NCBI RefSeq assembly: GCF_025370105.1
Contig: NZ_JANQBK010000015.1
Coordinates: forward strand, 62,001 to 126,000
Source: Sphingomonas hylomeconis
GTDB taxonomy: Bacteria > Pseudomonadota > Alphaproteobacteria > Sphingomonadales > Sphingomonadaceae
DNA length: 64,000 nt
Direction: 5' to 3'
The position numbers were made by a program, and so were the translations under genes. Below the pieces are notes generated by a model. The model was given only the letters and a program-made list of their open reading frames with translations, ran no database searches and was not told the origin of the DNA. This document shows, one piece after another, positions 1 through 8,169 of this stretch (the stretch's first letter is position 1; each line of letters starts with the position of its first letter).

Positions 1-1560
1 CCGCCCGTCGGCAAACGCCACCCGCCCGCCGCGCTGCTGCCGCTCGACCGTCGCTGCGCGTACCAGGTCGCCGATCAGCACCGCGCGCGCCGGATTGGCG
101 AGCTTGCCCGCCGCCGCCTCGGCTAGCGCATCGACCCGCGGATGCGTCGCCAGAAACGCCTCTTCGAAGCCCCATAGCGCGCGGAACTTGTTGTTCCAGA
201 TCTGCAGCCGCCCGTCGGCGGCGAACACGCCCAGGGCTTCGTAGAGATTGTCGAACGTCGCGGTGCGCACGCGCAACAGCGTATCGCGCGCGCTGGCCAG
301 CTGGACCTGTTCGGTGCGATCCTCGAAGATCAGCAGCAGCCCGCCATCGGGAAGTGGCTGCGCCACGACGCGCAGGTGCACGCCGCCGGGCAGATGCCAA
401 TTCTCCTCGATCGCGCCATCCAATGTCGGGTCGGCAGCGTGAAACCACTCGCGCCGCTCCGCCTTCCAGCCCGGAAAATCGCGCACCTCGGGCAGGCGAT
501 TGGCCTCGCGCATCCGCTCCAGCACACGATCGAATTCGGGCCGGTCGGACAGCCATTCCGCCTTCATCGCGAACAGGCGGCGGAATGGCTGGTTGCAGAA
601 CACCATCGTCCGGTCGGCGGCAAACTGCACCACGCCGGCCGACAGCCGGTCGAGCATCGCACGCTGCGCATCGCCGAACCGCTTGATCCCGCCCCGCGCC
701 TGTTCGAGATCCTCGATATCGACGGCAAAGCCGGCCACGCCGCCGGTCGGCAAGGGCACGTCGTGCACCCTGAGCATGCGCCGTGCGCCGCGGATCGTCG
801 CCGGCATCGCCTGCATCTGCGTCGTCTCGCTGTCGCGCGCGGCGACTGCATTGGCGAGCGGCCCGCCCATGCCCGATCCTTCGACCAGTTCGAGCCCGCG
901 CCGCACGACATCGGCGGCATCGGCGCCCTCGACCGCCTCGACATAGGCCGAATTGACCATCGCCAGCCGAAGATCCGCCCCCCGATACCACATCGGCAGC
1001 GGCGCCGCCTCGATCAGCCCGGTCAGCGCATCGAATGCCGCCTGCGCGCCGGCGCTTTCGGCCGACAGCCGCGCGATCTCGCTATGGCTCTCGGTCGCAT
1101 CGAACACCCACAGGACGACGCCGCCCGGCGCCTGCAGCGCCAGCGGCGCACGACCGCCATGGATCATCAGCGCGCGCGCCGATCCCTGCACCCGCACCGC
1201 GCGCGAAAACGGCCGCCCGGCCTTTTGCGCGGCAGCAATATCCTCATTGAGCGCAGCGAGATCGGCGGCATCGATCCCCCGGTCCCCTGCGCTGAGATCC
1301 GCCAGATAGCGCGGCGCCGGCGACAGGCCGAACCAGTCGGCCAGCCGCTCGGGCAGTTCGACCCGCCCGTCGGTGCGCACCACCATCGCCAGCGCCGGCG
1401 CGGCGGCAAGCAGCGCCTCCAGCCGCGCATTGCTCGCTGCCGTAGCCGCGGCACCGCGCCGCGCGCGCAGGCCGATATACAGCATGTAGATGGCAACGAC
1501 GACCAGCGCGGCCAGGAAGATGCCGGCCGTCACGCTGCCCCACGTCGAAACCTCGATCAC
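1..1560 (-). CDS. PAS-domain sensor histidine kinase, DivL-like (3' part outside window)
   Basis: Only the first 520 residues are visible; the gene runs off the left edge before any kinase H-box or ATPase domain. I take the GTG at 1558-1560 as start; the frame is open from there. Residues about 9-31 form one hydrophobic membrane segment (starting VTAGIFLAALVVV), followed by several PAS-like stretches. One, near residue 410, reads FEDRTEQVQLASARDTLLR and leads into TFDNLYEALGVF, a signature I associate with the conserved alphaproteobacterial PAS kinase related to DivL, a cell-cycle control protein usually found near ahcY and tsaE. Here a TonB receptor lies between it and ahcY. It follows a strong terminator at 1656-1689, so it probably has its own promoter. 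The kinase assignment is inferred from the family, since the catalytic half is not in the window. Confidence 0.75.
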   Translation of the reverse strand, partial: MIEVSTWGSVTAGIFLAALVVVAIYMLYIGLRARRGAAATAASNARLEALLAAAPALAMVVRTDGRVELPERLADWFGLSPAPRYLADLSAGDRGIDAADLAALNEDIAAAQKAGRPFSRAVRVQGSARALMIHGGRAPLALQAPGGVVLWVFDATESHSEIARLSAESAGAQAAFDALTGLIEAAPLPMWYRGADLRLAMVNSAYVEAVEGADAADVVRRGLELVEGSGMGGPLANAVAARDSETTQMQAMPATIRGARRMLRVHDVPLPTGGVAGFAVDIEDLEQARGGIKRFGDAQRAMLDRLSAGVVQFAADRTMVFCNQPFRRLFAMKAEWLSDRPEFDRVLERMREANRLPEVRDFPGWKAERREWFHAADPTLDGAIEENWHLPGGVHLRVVAQPLPDGGLLLIFEDRTEQVQLASARDTLLRVRTATFDNLYEALGVFAADGRLQIWNNKFRALWGFEEAFLATHPRVDALAEAAAGKLANPARAVLIGDLVRAATVERQQRGGRVAFADGR

Positions 1561-1655
1561 TGCCGCCCTTTCCGGATCACGAGAGGGTCATAGCCGCTGC
1601 GTCACAGCAGCGGAAGCAGCAACCGGCGGACCGGCGGCGGCAGCCGCCGGCCAGC

Positions 1656-1689
1656 AAAAAGGCCGGATAGCGATGCTATCCGGCCTTTT
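1656..1689. terminator. Bidirectional rho-independent terminator
   Basis: A perfect 15-bp stem, AAAAGGCCGGATAGC at 1657-1671 with its complement at 1675-1689, encloses the 3-base loop GAT. The A-run on one side and T-run on the other let it work on both strands. It lies just after the TonB receptor stop and 96 bp before the kinase start, so it should end receptor transcription and separate the two genes. Confidence 0.85.
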
Positions 1690-1743
1690 CGTAACGGTAT
1701 TGGATGGGCCGAGATGGTCTCCCGGCCCAGCATCCGAGCTCGA

Positions 1744-4700
1744 TCAGAAGCTCGGCAGCTTCACGCGCGCACCGGCGAACATGTAACGACCGATCGACGA
1801 GACGGGGTAGGAGTCCGTGCCGATATCAGGCCGCTGTCCGAACACGTTGTTGACGCCGCCGAAGAACTGGAAGCGGTCATTCACGTCCACGCTCGCGTAG
1901 ATATCGTGCTGCCACAGTTCCTTCAGGTAAAGATATTCCTTCGCGACGATGTCGGGATTACCGGCAACCGTCTGATTGCTGTAACGCAAAGTCTTGTCGT
2001 ACCAGGACAGGCCATAGTTCAGCGTGAGCTTGCCCATCTGCCACGTCAGATCGGAATTGACGGTATATTTCGGCGCAAACTGCTCGCCCCGGCTGTCCGT
2101 GACGTCTGCGCCCGGCGTGCCGAAGAATTCCAGCTTGTCGAGATAGTTGCCGTTCACCCGCAGGCTGAAGAGACCGGCCGAACCGGCATCCAGGCGATAG
2201 CTCAGATTGACGTCCAGGCCCGCCGTCGCAAAGCTCGCCACGTTCTGCGGCACGACAGAGAAGCTCGTGATGTTACCGATATCCGCGGTGTTGCTCGCCG
2301 TCGTGGTGCGCGTGATCAGGCCACAGAACGGATTGTCCAGTGTTGCTTGATCGACGCACAACTGTGCTACCTGCCCCGGCGTCACGGTGTTGATCGCATT
2401 CTTCAGCTTGATGTCATACCAATCCGCACGAAGCGTGAAGCCCGACAGGAAGCTCGGCTGGAACACGGCGCCGGCCGTCCAGGTCGTCGCTTCCTCCTCG
2501 CGCAGGTTGGCGTTGCCACCGCTGAAGCCCGGAATGTTCGAGGTTCGCCCGTCGACATAGGCTGCCGGATCGGCCACGCCCAATCCGCTCAGCAACGCCT
2601 GGCAGTTTGCCGCGCGGAATTGCGTTCCGTTCTGGATTTCCGCGCGATCGCAGGGATCCGTAATGAACTGGAAGGTCTGCGACAGAGCGCCGAACAGTTC
2701 GCCGATATTTGGTGCGCGCACGGCCTTCGAATAGGTGCCGTTGAACGTGATGTCGCGTACCGGCGCCCAGCTGCCGTCGACCTTCCACGTCGTCGTCCGG
2801 CCGATCGTGGAATAGTCCGACAGGCGAATCGCCGCCCCCACTTCGAGACGATGCGCGAAGGGCATGTCGCGCAGCAGCGGCGCCTTCAGCTCGCCGAACA
2901 CTTCCTTTACGTCGAACGAGCCCTTGTCGCGGCCCAGCGCGTTGGTGAAGGTTAGCCCCTGTGCCGCAAGAGGATCGGGCGTGAAGCTGCTCTGTTCCTT
3001 GCGATATTCGGCACCGATCGCAAAGCCGACCGGCCCGCCGGGCAAGCGGAAGACCTGCCCGAAATCACCCGACAACGAGCCGCTGACGACCTGCTGACGG
3101 ATGCGCGAACGATCCGTCGTGTTGGCACGCAGGAAGTCGAGCGACGCCTGGCTCGACACGTTATCGCCGAACAGATTGAACGGCACGCATTCGCCGGGGC
3201 GGAACGTGGCGGGTGCCCCGGTGTAGCGATCGGTATAGGGCTGATCGATACCGGCGGTCGGATCGAGATTGATCCGGCAGGTGGCCTGCCCGGTCGCCGG
3301 ATCCCGTACGGCATCGATCGCATAGAGGAAGCGATCGTCGTAAACGTCATTGACGTAATTATTGGTGACGTTGGTCTGCCCGTAAACATAGGACAGTTCG
3401 TAGTTCGCATTTTCGCTTACGGCGCCGCGCGCACCGATGACGCCGCGGAACGTTTCACGTTCGATGCTCTCGCCGCGCTGCCCAATATCGAAATTGTCCC
3501 GCGTCACGAGAACGCCGCCATTGCCGACCAAAGACGCCGGCAGGTAGGGATTGTCGTCGTTGATGAGCAGGTAATAATCGAACGACGGCTGGCCAAGCGA
3601 ATACGATTTGTTGTTGGCGTACTTGCCTTCCGCAAACAGCGTGAGTGCCGGCGACACATCGAAGTGACCAACTGCATTGACCACGTGACGGTTCAACTTC
3701 GGCAGCAGATCATTCTGGTAATCGGCGATCCGCGTACCGTTGCCACCACTCGAGACGCCGGGTTGCAGCACCGTGCCGACATCGAACGGCACCAACTGGC
3801 CGGAACCATTCACGATATAATCGGGCAGGCCGTCAAAATCGACGTCGATGCCGCCTTCGCGCGCCGTATCGTTATAGCGCAGATCGCGCGCCGGAATGCG
3901 ATCCGGGATGCCGTTGCTGGCGCCGCCGGTATAACCGGGCTGGAACTCGGGATCGTTCGGGTTGCGGTAGAAGCCGGTCAGGTTGGCGCCGGTCAGACGA
4001 TCGCGATCGCGCGACTGCAGGCGGCTTTCAGAGCCATATTCGTAGGCAACGGCGATGTTGCCGCGCCCGTCGGCAAAGTTCTTACCGGCAGTGACGCTGA
4101 TGAAACGCTTCCCCGCATCGCCATATTCGCTGATGCCGGCCTGCGCGCGCGCCGAAATGCCCTCAAAATTCTGCTTGAGCACGATGTTGACGACGCCGCT
4201 CACCGCGTCCGCACCGTAAACGGCGGACGCGCCACCGGTCAGCACGTCGACGCGATCGACCAGATCGACGGGAATGGTATTGATATCGACCGACTGACTG
4301 CCGGGCACCGAGGCGACATGGCGACGGCCATCGACCAGCACCAGCGTACGCTCCGTACCCAAGTTACGCAGGTTGAGCAGGTTGAGCCCGGTGAAACCGA
4401 TACCGGCACCGCTGCCGGAATTGTCGGCCGAGGTGGACGAACCCTGGAGTGCGGGAAAGCCGGTCAGGAAGTCCGTCAGGTTGGTCGTACCCGCCTGTTG
4501 GATCGTCGCCGCGCTGAGCGAGACGACCGGGCTCGGCGTATCGAAATCGGGGCGGCGGATGCGCGAACCGGTGACCACGATGTCGGTGCCAATGTCGACC
4601 TCGGTTTGGTCAGCCAAGGCTGCGGCCGGGCTATTGGTGTTGGGATCGGGCTGCGCCGCGGGATCGGCTTGAGCGAATGCCGGCGAAGCGAGCGCAACCA

Positions 4701-4758
4701 TCATGGCGGCAAGAGCGGAGCCCGCAGCATAGCGGGCTGTAGCGCGGAACACAGTCAT
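1744..4758 (-). CDS. TonB-dependent outer-membrane receptor
   Basis: A 1004-residue receptor: signal peptide ending near ...SPAFA (residue 29), TonB box DIVVTGSRI (about 59-67), a plug domain with LVLVDGRRHV and VDVLTGGASAVYGADAVSGV, then a long beta-barrel ending in Phe, as outer-membrane proteins do. It should import a substrate across the outer membrane using TonB/ExbBD energy. The plug type (VTGSRIRR, a GGASAVYGADA-like motif) is common in sphingomonads, but the substrate cannot be read from sequence. A TTG three codons upstream (4767) is in frame; I prefer the ATG at 4756-4758 because GAAGG lies 10 bases before it and would be almost on top of the TTG. The gene has no obvious transport partner and sits between a PAS kinase and ahcY, suggesting local insertion into an otherwise conserved neighbourhood. 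Confidence 0.93.
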   Translation of the reverse strand: MTVFRATARYAAGSALAAMMVALASPAFAQADPAAQPDPNTNSPAAALADQTEVDIGTDIVVTGSRIRRPDFDTPSPVVSLSAATIQQAGTTNLTDFLTGFPALQGSSTSADNSGSGAGIGFTGLNLLNLRNLGTERTLVLVDGRRHVASVPGSQSVDINTIPVDLVDRVDVLTGGASAVYGADAVSGVVNIVLKQNFEGISARAQAGISEYGDAGKRFISVTAGKNFADGRGNIAVAYEYGSESRLQSRDRDRLTGANLTGFYRNPNDPEFQPGYTGGASNGIPDRIPARDLRYNDTAREGGIDVDFDGLPDYIVNGSGQLVPFDVGTVLQPGVSSGGNGTRIADYQNDLLPKLNRHVVNAVGHFDVSPALTLFAEGKYANNKSYSLGQPSFDYYLLINDDNPYLPASLVGNGGVLVTRDNFDIGQRGESIERETFRGVIGARGAVSENANYELSYVYGQTNVTNNYVNDVYDDRFLYAIDAVRDPATGQATCRINLDPTAGIDQPYTDRYTGAPATFRPGECVPFNLFGDNVSSQASLDFLRANTTDRSRIRQQVVSGSLSGDFGQVFRLPGGPVGFAIGAEYRKEQSSFTPDPLAAQGLTFTNALGRDKGSFDVKEVFGELKAPLLRDMPFAHRLEVGAAIRLSDYSTIGRTTTWKVDGSWAPVRDITFNGTYSKAVRAPNIGELFGALSQTFQFITDPCDRAEIQNGTQFRAANCQALLSGLGVADPAAYVDGRTSNIPGFSGGNANLREEEATTWTAGAVFQPSFLSGFTLRADWYDIKLKNAINTVTPGQVAQLCVDQATLDNPFCGLITRTTTASNTADIGNITSFSVVPQNVASFATAGLDVNLSYRLDAGSAGLFSLRVNGNYLDKLEFFGTPGADVTDSRGEQFAPKYTVNSDLTWQMGKLTLNYGLSWYDKTLRYSNQTVAGNPDIVAKEYLYLKELWQHDIYASVDVNDRFQFFGGVNNVFGQRPDIGTDSYPVSSIGRYMFAGARVKLPSF

Positions 4759-4936
4759 GACATCCAAACCTTCAAGTAAGAATACGCCCCCCCGGACACG
4801 CCCCTTCCACCGGATGTGACGCGCGGTCGCAATCCCTTGCAGGAGATAATTTCGAACTGTGACGATATTGTCGCATTACAACCACATAGGTCGGATTCGG
4901 ACATATCTCCCGCACGGTCGGCGTGCAGTCCAACCG

Positions 4937-4973
4937 CAAAAGGAAAGGGGCCACGGATCGCTCCGCAGCCCCT
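4937..4973 (-). terminator. Rho-independent terminator of ahcY
   Basis: On the minus strand, GGGGCTGCGGA pairs with TCCGTGGCCCC around a 4-base loop (4947-4972), with one mismatch and one wobble, followed by TTTCCTTTT. It begins 25 bases after the ahcY stop. The rest of 4759-4936 must hold the TonB receptor promoter, but I could not place boxes confidently. Confidence 0.7.
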
Positions 4974-4997
4974 TCCCCCAAACGGTAACCGATATAC

Positions 4998-6419
4998 TCA
5001 GTAGCGGTAGTGATCCGGCTTGAACGGTCCTTCGACCGGCACGCCGATATAACCGGCCTGCTTCTCGCTCAGCTGCGACAACTTCACGCCGAGCTTTTCG
5101 AGGTGGAGCATCGCGACCTTCTCGTCGAGGTGCTTGGGCAGGACATAGACTTCGTTCTTGTAGTTCTCGCCCTTGGTCCAGAGCTCGATCTGCGCGAGCG
5201 TCTGGTTGGTGAACGAGGCCGACATCACGAACGACGGGTGACCGGTGGCGCAACCCAGGTTTACCAGGCGACCCTTTGCCAGGATGATGATCTGCTTGCC
5301 ATCCGGGAACTTCACCAGGTCGGTGCCCGGCTTCACTTCGGTCCACTCATAGTTCGATAGCGCGGCGATCTGGATCTCCGAATCGAAGTGGCCGATGTTG
5401 CAGACGATCGACATCGGCTTCATCGCCTTCATGTGATCGGCAGTGATGACGTCGGCATTGCCGGTCGCCGTGCAGAAGATATCCGCCCGCGTGACCGCTT
5501 CTTCCATCGTCACGACCTCGAAGCCCTCCATCGCCGCCTGCAGCGCGCAGATCGGATCGACTTCGGTGACCATCACGCGCGCGCCGCCGTTGCGGAGCGA
5601 CTGGGCCGAACCCTTGCCGACGTCACCGAAGCCGGCGACGCAGGCAACCTTGCCGGCGAGCATGACGTCGGTCGCGCGACGGATCGCGTCGACCAGCGAC
5701 TCCTTGCAGCCATAAAGGTTGTCGAACTTCGACTTGGTGACCGAATCGTTGACGTTGATCGCCGGGAACGGCAGCTCGCCCTTCTTGGCGATCTCGTACA
5801 GACGGTGGACGCCCGTGGTGGTCTCTTCCGAGACGCCCTTCAGGTTCTTGACGGTCTCGGTCAGGTAGCCGGGGTTCTTTGCGACATAAGCCTTCAGCGC
5901 ACGCTGCATCTCGACCTCTTCCTCATTCTCGGGCTCGGGCATCGTGTGGCCGGCTTCGAGCTTCGCGCCCCACAGTGCGAACATCGTCGCGTCGCCGCCG
6001 TCATCGAGGATGATGTTGGCGGTCTGGCCCGAACCATCGCGATCCCAGCTGAAGATGTCGCCGACATAGTTCCAGTAATCGGCCAGGCTCTCGCCCTTGA
6101 TCGCGAACACCGGCACGCCCGACGCGGCGATCGCGGCGGCGGCATGGTCCTGCGTCGAGAAGATGTTGCACGTCGCCCAGCGAACGTCGGCGCCCAAGGC
6201 GGTCAGCGTCTCGATCAGCACCGCAGTCTGGATCGTCATGTGCAGCGAACCGGTGATCCGCGCGCCCTTGAGCGGCTGAGACGCGCCGAATTCGGTGCGC
6301 AGGCTCATCAGGCCGGGCATCTCGGTCTCGGCAATGTTGATCTCGGCGCGGCCGAAATCGGCCAGGCTGATGTCGGCGACGACGTAATCGTTGGTTTCAA
6401 GTACGGGGGCGGTAGCCAC
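4998..6419 (-). CDS. ahcY: Adenosylhomocysteinase (S-adenosyl-L-homocysteine hydrolase)
   Basis: Reversibly hydrolyses S-adenosylhomocysteine to adenosine and homocysteine with tightly bound NAD+, clearing the inhibitory product of methyl transfer. The product is 473 residues, normal for the bacterial long form. Visible motifs are the NAD-binding [13 protein letters not shown], the substrate-region [14 protein letters not shown], and the C-terminal KPDHYRY tail that closes the neighbouring subunit's cofactor site. The start is GTG at 6417-6419 ([14 protein letters not shown]), with GGAG seven bases upstream; the frame stays open further 5' but that extension has no family similarity. A near-perfect palindrome at 6505-6528 lies 86 bp upstream and is the likely operator. 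A terminator follows the gene. Confidence 0.98.
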   Translation of the reverse strand: MATAPVLETNDYVVADISLADFGRAEINIAETEMPGLMSLRTEFGASQPLKGARITGSLHMTIQTAVLIETLTALGADVRWATCNIFSTQDHAAAAIAASGVPVFAIKGESLADYWNYVGDIFSWDRDGSGQTANIILDDGGDATMFALWGAKLEAGHTMPEPENEEEVEMQRALKAYVAKNPGYLTETVKNLKGVSEETTTGVHRLYEIAKKGELPFPAINVNDSVTKSKFDNLYGCKESLVDAIRRATDVMLAGKVACVAGFGDVGKGSAQSLRNGGARVMVTEVDPICALQAAMEGFEVVTMEEAVTRADIFCTATGNADVITADHMKAMKPMSIVCNIGHFDSEIQIAALSNYEWTEVKPGTDLVKFPDGKQIIILAKGRLVNLGCATGHPSFVMSASFTNQTLAQIELWTKGENYKNEVYVLPKHLDEKVAMLHLEKLGVKLSQLSEKQAGYIGVPVEGPFKPDHYRY

Positions 6420-6504
6420 GGGGCTTCTCCAGATCGTTGGATCGATCAAGACGGTCAGCGCCGATCGACATGGCCGCGCCATAGCCGCCCAGCGCGCCCA
6501 GATC

Positions 6505-6528
6505 AAATATAAAGATATCCTTATATGT
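6505..6528. promoter_or_regulatory. Palindromic operator candidate upstream of ahcY (SahR-like)
   Basis: A 24-bp AT-rich palindrome centred on GATATC; 10 of 12 positions match between the arms (AAATATAAAGAT against ATCCTTATATGT). It stands out in GC-rich surroundings and lies 86 bp upstream of the ahcY start, just after the yqgE stop. Its form fits operators of ArsR-family SahR-type regulators, which respond to S-adenosylhomocysteine and control ahcY, metK and related genes in Proteobacteria. Assignment to SahR is inference; the palindrome itself is directly visible. Confidence 0.6.
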
Positions 6529-6533
6529 TCTGG

Positions 6534-7094
6534 TCAGGCGGTCCCCGCCCCATTTGTCAGCAGGCGCGTATCCACGCCCGCGTCCGCAAAACCGCGCGCC
6601 CAACGTTCCTCGGCCGGCGTGTCGTAGAGAAGATCGAGCGCGCCCGGTGTATTGAACCAGCCTGGCCGCGCCAGTTCGGCATCCAGCTGTCCGCCGTCCC
6701 AACCGGCATAGCCCAGCGCCACCACGAAGCGGCTTGGCCCGCTGCCCGCGGCGATCGCGCGCAGCACGTCGATCGTGCCAGACAGCGCCCAGCGCCCGGC
6801 GACGTCGATCGTGTCCTGCCCGCCCCAATCGGTCGAATGCACGACGAAACCGCGCCGCGGCTCGACCGGGCCGCCGAGATGCACCGGCGCGTCGGGCGCG
6901 TTGCCCGGGTCGATCGCGAATTGCCCGAGCAAGGTGTGCAGCCCGAGGCCCGGAATCACCGCGCCCAGGCCGATGCCGATCGCGCCATTCTCGTCATGCG
7001 CGCAGATCGCGATCGCCGCGTGGTCGAAGCGCGGATCGCCGATGCCGGGCATGGCGAGGAGGAACTGTCCGGTAAGATAACGTGCGCTTTCCAT
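6534..7094 (-). CDS. YqgE/AlgH family protein
   Basis: A 186-residue cytoplasmic protein of the UPF0301 (YqgE/AlgH) family. The N-terminal YLTGQFLLAMPGIGDPRF and the central HSTDWGGQDTI and ALGYAGWDGGQLDAEL stretches are typical of the family. Length is normal. AlgH was first linked to alginate regulation in Pseudomonas, but the biochemical role remains unsettled and I do not assign one. It is co-directional with ahcY, with the operator candidate in the 114-bp gap, so ahcY probably has its own promoter. It is divergent from the peroxiredoxin gene, sharing a gap of about 110 bp. Confidence 0.92.
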   Translation of the reverse strand: MESARYLTGQFLLAMPGIGDPRFDHAAIAICAHDENGAIGIGLGAVIPGLGLHTLLGQFAIDPGNAPDAPVHLGGPVEPRRGFVVHSTDWGGQDTIDVAGRWALSGTIDVLRAIAAGSGPSRFVVALGYAGWDGGQLDAELARPGWFNTPGALDLLYDTPAEERWARGFADAGVDTRLLTNGAGTA

Positions 7095-7206
7095 ATCTTC
7101 GCCGTTCTAGCGCCGCGCGCCGCCGCTCGCCATGCTTGAAATCCCGCGCCCGCCATACGAGGTAGGCCGGGACGCCGCGGTTCTCGCGGTGCGCAGGAGA
7201 CATTTC

Positions 7207-7686
7207 ATGACGATCAGCGTCGGCGACCGCATTCCCAGCACCATGATCACCAAGGTTACCGCCAACGGGCCGGACCAGGTCAGCTCGGACGAGTATTTCA
7301 AGGGCCGCAAGGTGGCGCTCGTTGCCGTCCCCGGCGCGTTCACGCCGACCTGCTCGGCGCGTCACCTGCCCGGCTTCGTCGACAAGGCCGACGAGCTGAA
7401 GGCCAAGGGCGTGGACGAGATCGCCTTCACCTCGGTCAACGATGCCTTCGTGATGGGCGCCTGGAGCAAGAGCGCCGACGCCGATGCGATCACCATGCTG
7501 GCGGATGGCAACGGTGACTTCGCCGAAGCGATCGGCATGACCTTCGACGGTTCGAAGTTCGGCATGGGCAAGCGCAGCCAGCGCTATTCGATGCTGGTCG
7601 AGGACGGCGTCGTGACGCAGCTGAATGTCGAGAAACCCGGCGAATTCAGCGTTTCGTCGGCCGAACATCTGCTCAGCGAGATCTGA
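7207..7686 (+). CDS. Peroxiredoxin (Prx5-type, thiol-dependent peroxidase)
   Basis: A 159-residue peroxiredoxin that should reduce hydrogen peroxide and organic hydroperoxides with glutaredoxin or thioredoxin/glutathione. The catalytic segment VPGAFTPTCSARHLPGF carries the peroxidatic Cys in the P-x3-T-x2-C context. KFGMGKRSQRYSMLVEDG is typical of the Prx5 group. The start is ATG 7207, six bases after AGGAGA; the open frame extends 25 codons further upstream without a ribosome-binding site or similarity. A hairpin at 7696-7734 follows. It acts in the cytoplasm and is likely monocistronic. Confidence 0.95.
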   Translation: MTISVGDRIPSTMITKVTANGPDQVSSDEYFKGRKVALVAVPGAFTPTCSARHLPGFVDKADELKAKGVDEIAFTSVNDAFVMGAWSKSADADAITMLADGNGDFAEAIGMTFDGSKFGMGKRSQRYSMLVEDGVVTQLNVEKPGEFSVSSAEHLLSEI

Positions 7687-7695
7687 GGCCAACCC

Positions 7696-7734
7696 GTTCC
7701 ACGGCTGCGCCAAATCACGTGCAGCCGTGGGAAC
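7696..7734 (+). terminator. Hairpin after the peroxiredoxin gene
   Basis: GTTCCACGGCTGC (7696-7708) pairs with GCAGCCGT-G-GGAAC (7721-7734) with one bulged G and a 12-base loop. There is no T-run, so it may stabilise the mRNA 3' end or act as a weak or rho-assisted terminator rather than a classical intrinsic one. Confidence 0.45.
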
Positions 7735-7787
7735 GCGGTGGCTCCGGTTGCGTTAGTGTAACGATCTTCAGACCATAGGAGCGACTC

Positions 7788-8081
7788 ATGAGCGACACCA
7801 CCACCGCAGCGAACGACAGCATTGCCACCGACAAGACGATCTACGATCAGGCGCAGGAAGCTGTCACCGCAGCGATCGACAGCGCGACCAAGTCGGTCAC
7901 CGCCGCATTCGAAACCGCGCTCGATGCAGCGAAGGAAAATCCCAAGACGGCAGCGGCAATCGCGGCCGGTGCAGCAGCGGCCGTGGCCGGCGCCGCGTTC
8001 GGCGTGAGCAAGCTGCTCGAGGACAGCAAGCCCGCGTCGAAGAGCTCGAACGCGAAGAGCTCGACCACCAAGAAGAACTGA
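7788..8081 (+). CDS. Small Ala-rich membrane protein of unknown function
   Basis: A 97-residue protein: a polar, probably helical N-terminal half (YDQAQEAVTAAIDSATKSV), one membrane segment around residues 48-70 (AAAIAAGAAAAVAGAAFGV) and a Ser/Lys-rich tail. TAGGAG lies six bases before the ATG, and a strong terminator follows, so it is a real monocistronic gene. The architecture resembles small YqjD/ElaB-like proteins that tether cytoplasmic factors to the membrane, but I see no diagnostic motif and assign no function. It shares the layout of a polar segment plus a single Ala/Gly helix with the protein at 9715-10197. Confidence 0.75.
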   Translation: MSDTTTAANDSIATDKTIYDQAQEAVTAAIDSATKSVTAAFETALDAAKENPKTAAAIAAGAAAAVAGAAFGVSKLLEDSKPASKSSNAKSSTTKKN

Positions 8082-8087
8082 TACGGC

Positions 8088-8117
8088 AAAGCCCCTCCTC
8101 TCGGGGAGGGGCTTTTT
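8088..8117 (+). terminator. Rho-independent terminator
   Basis: AAAGCCCCTCC (8088-8098) pairs perfectly with GGAGGGGCTTT (8105-8115) around a 6-base loop and ends in a T-run. It closes the small membrane-protein gene just before amn. Confidence 0.9.
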
Positions 8118-8169
8118 GCTGGCCAGCCGCCGTCTTGCCAGCGTAACGATCCTGCCTTAGCCCCGGCAG

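Noticed and set aside
376..1593. 405-codon open frame opposite the PAS kinase
   Set aside because: Antisense to a gene with clear membrane and PAS motifs; composition is Arg/His/Gln-rich, as expected from reverse reading of GC-rich coding DNA.
6420..6533. SAH or SAM riboswitch upstream of ahcY
   Set aside because: Only a palindromic protein-operator-like site is seen; I could not fold the region into a known riboswitch shape. An Rfam scan would settle it.
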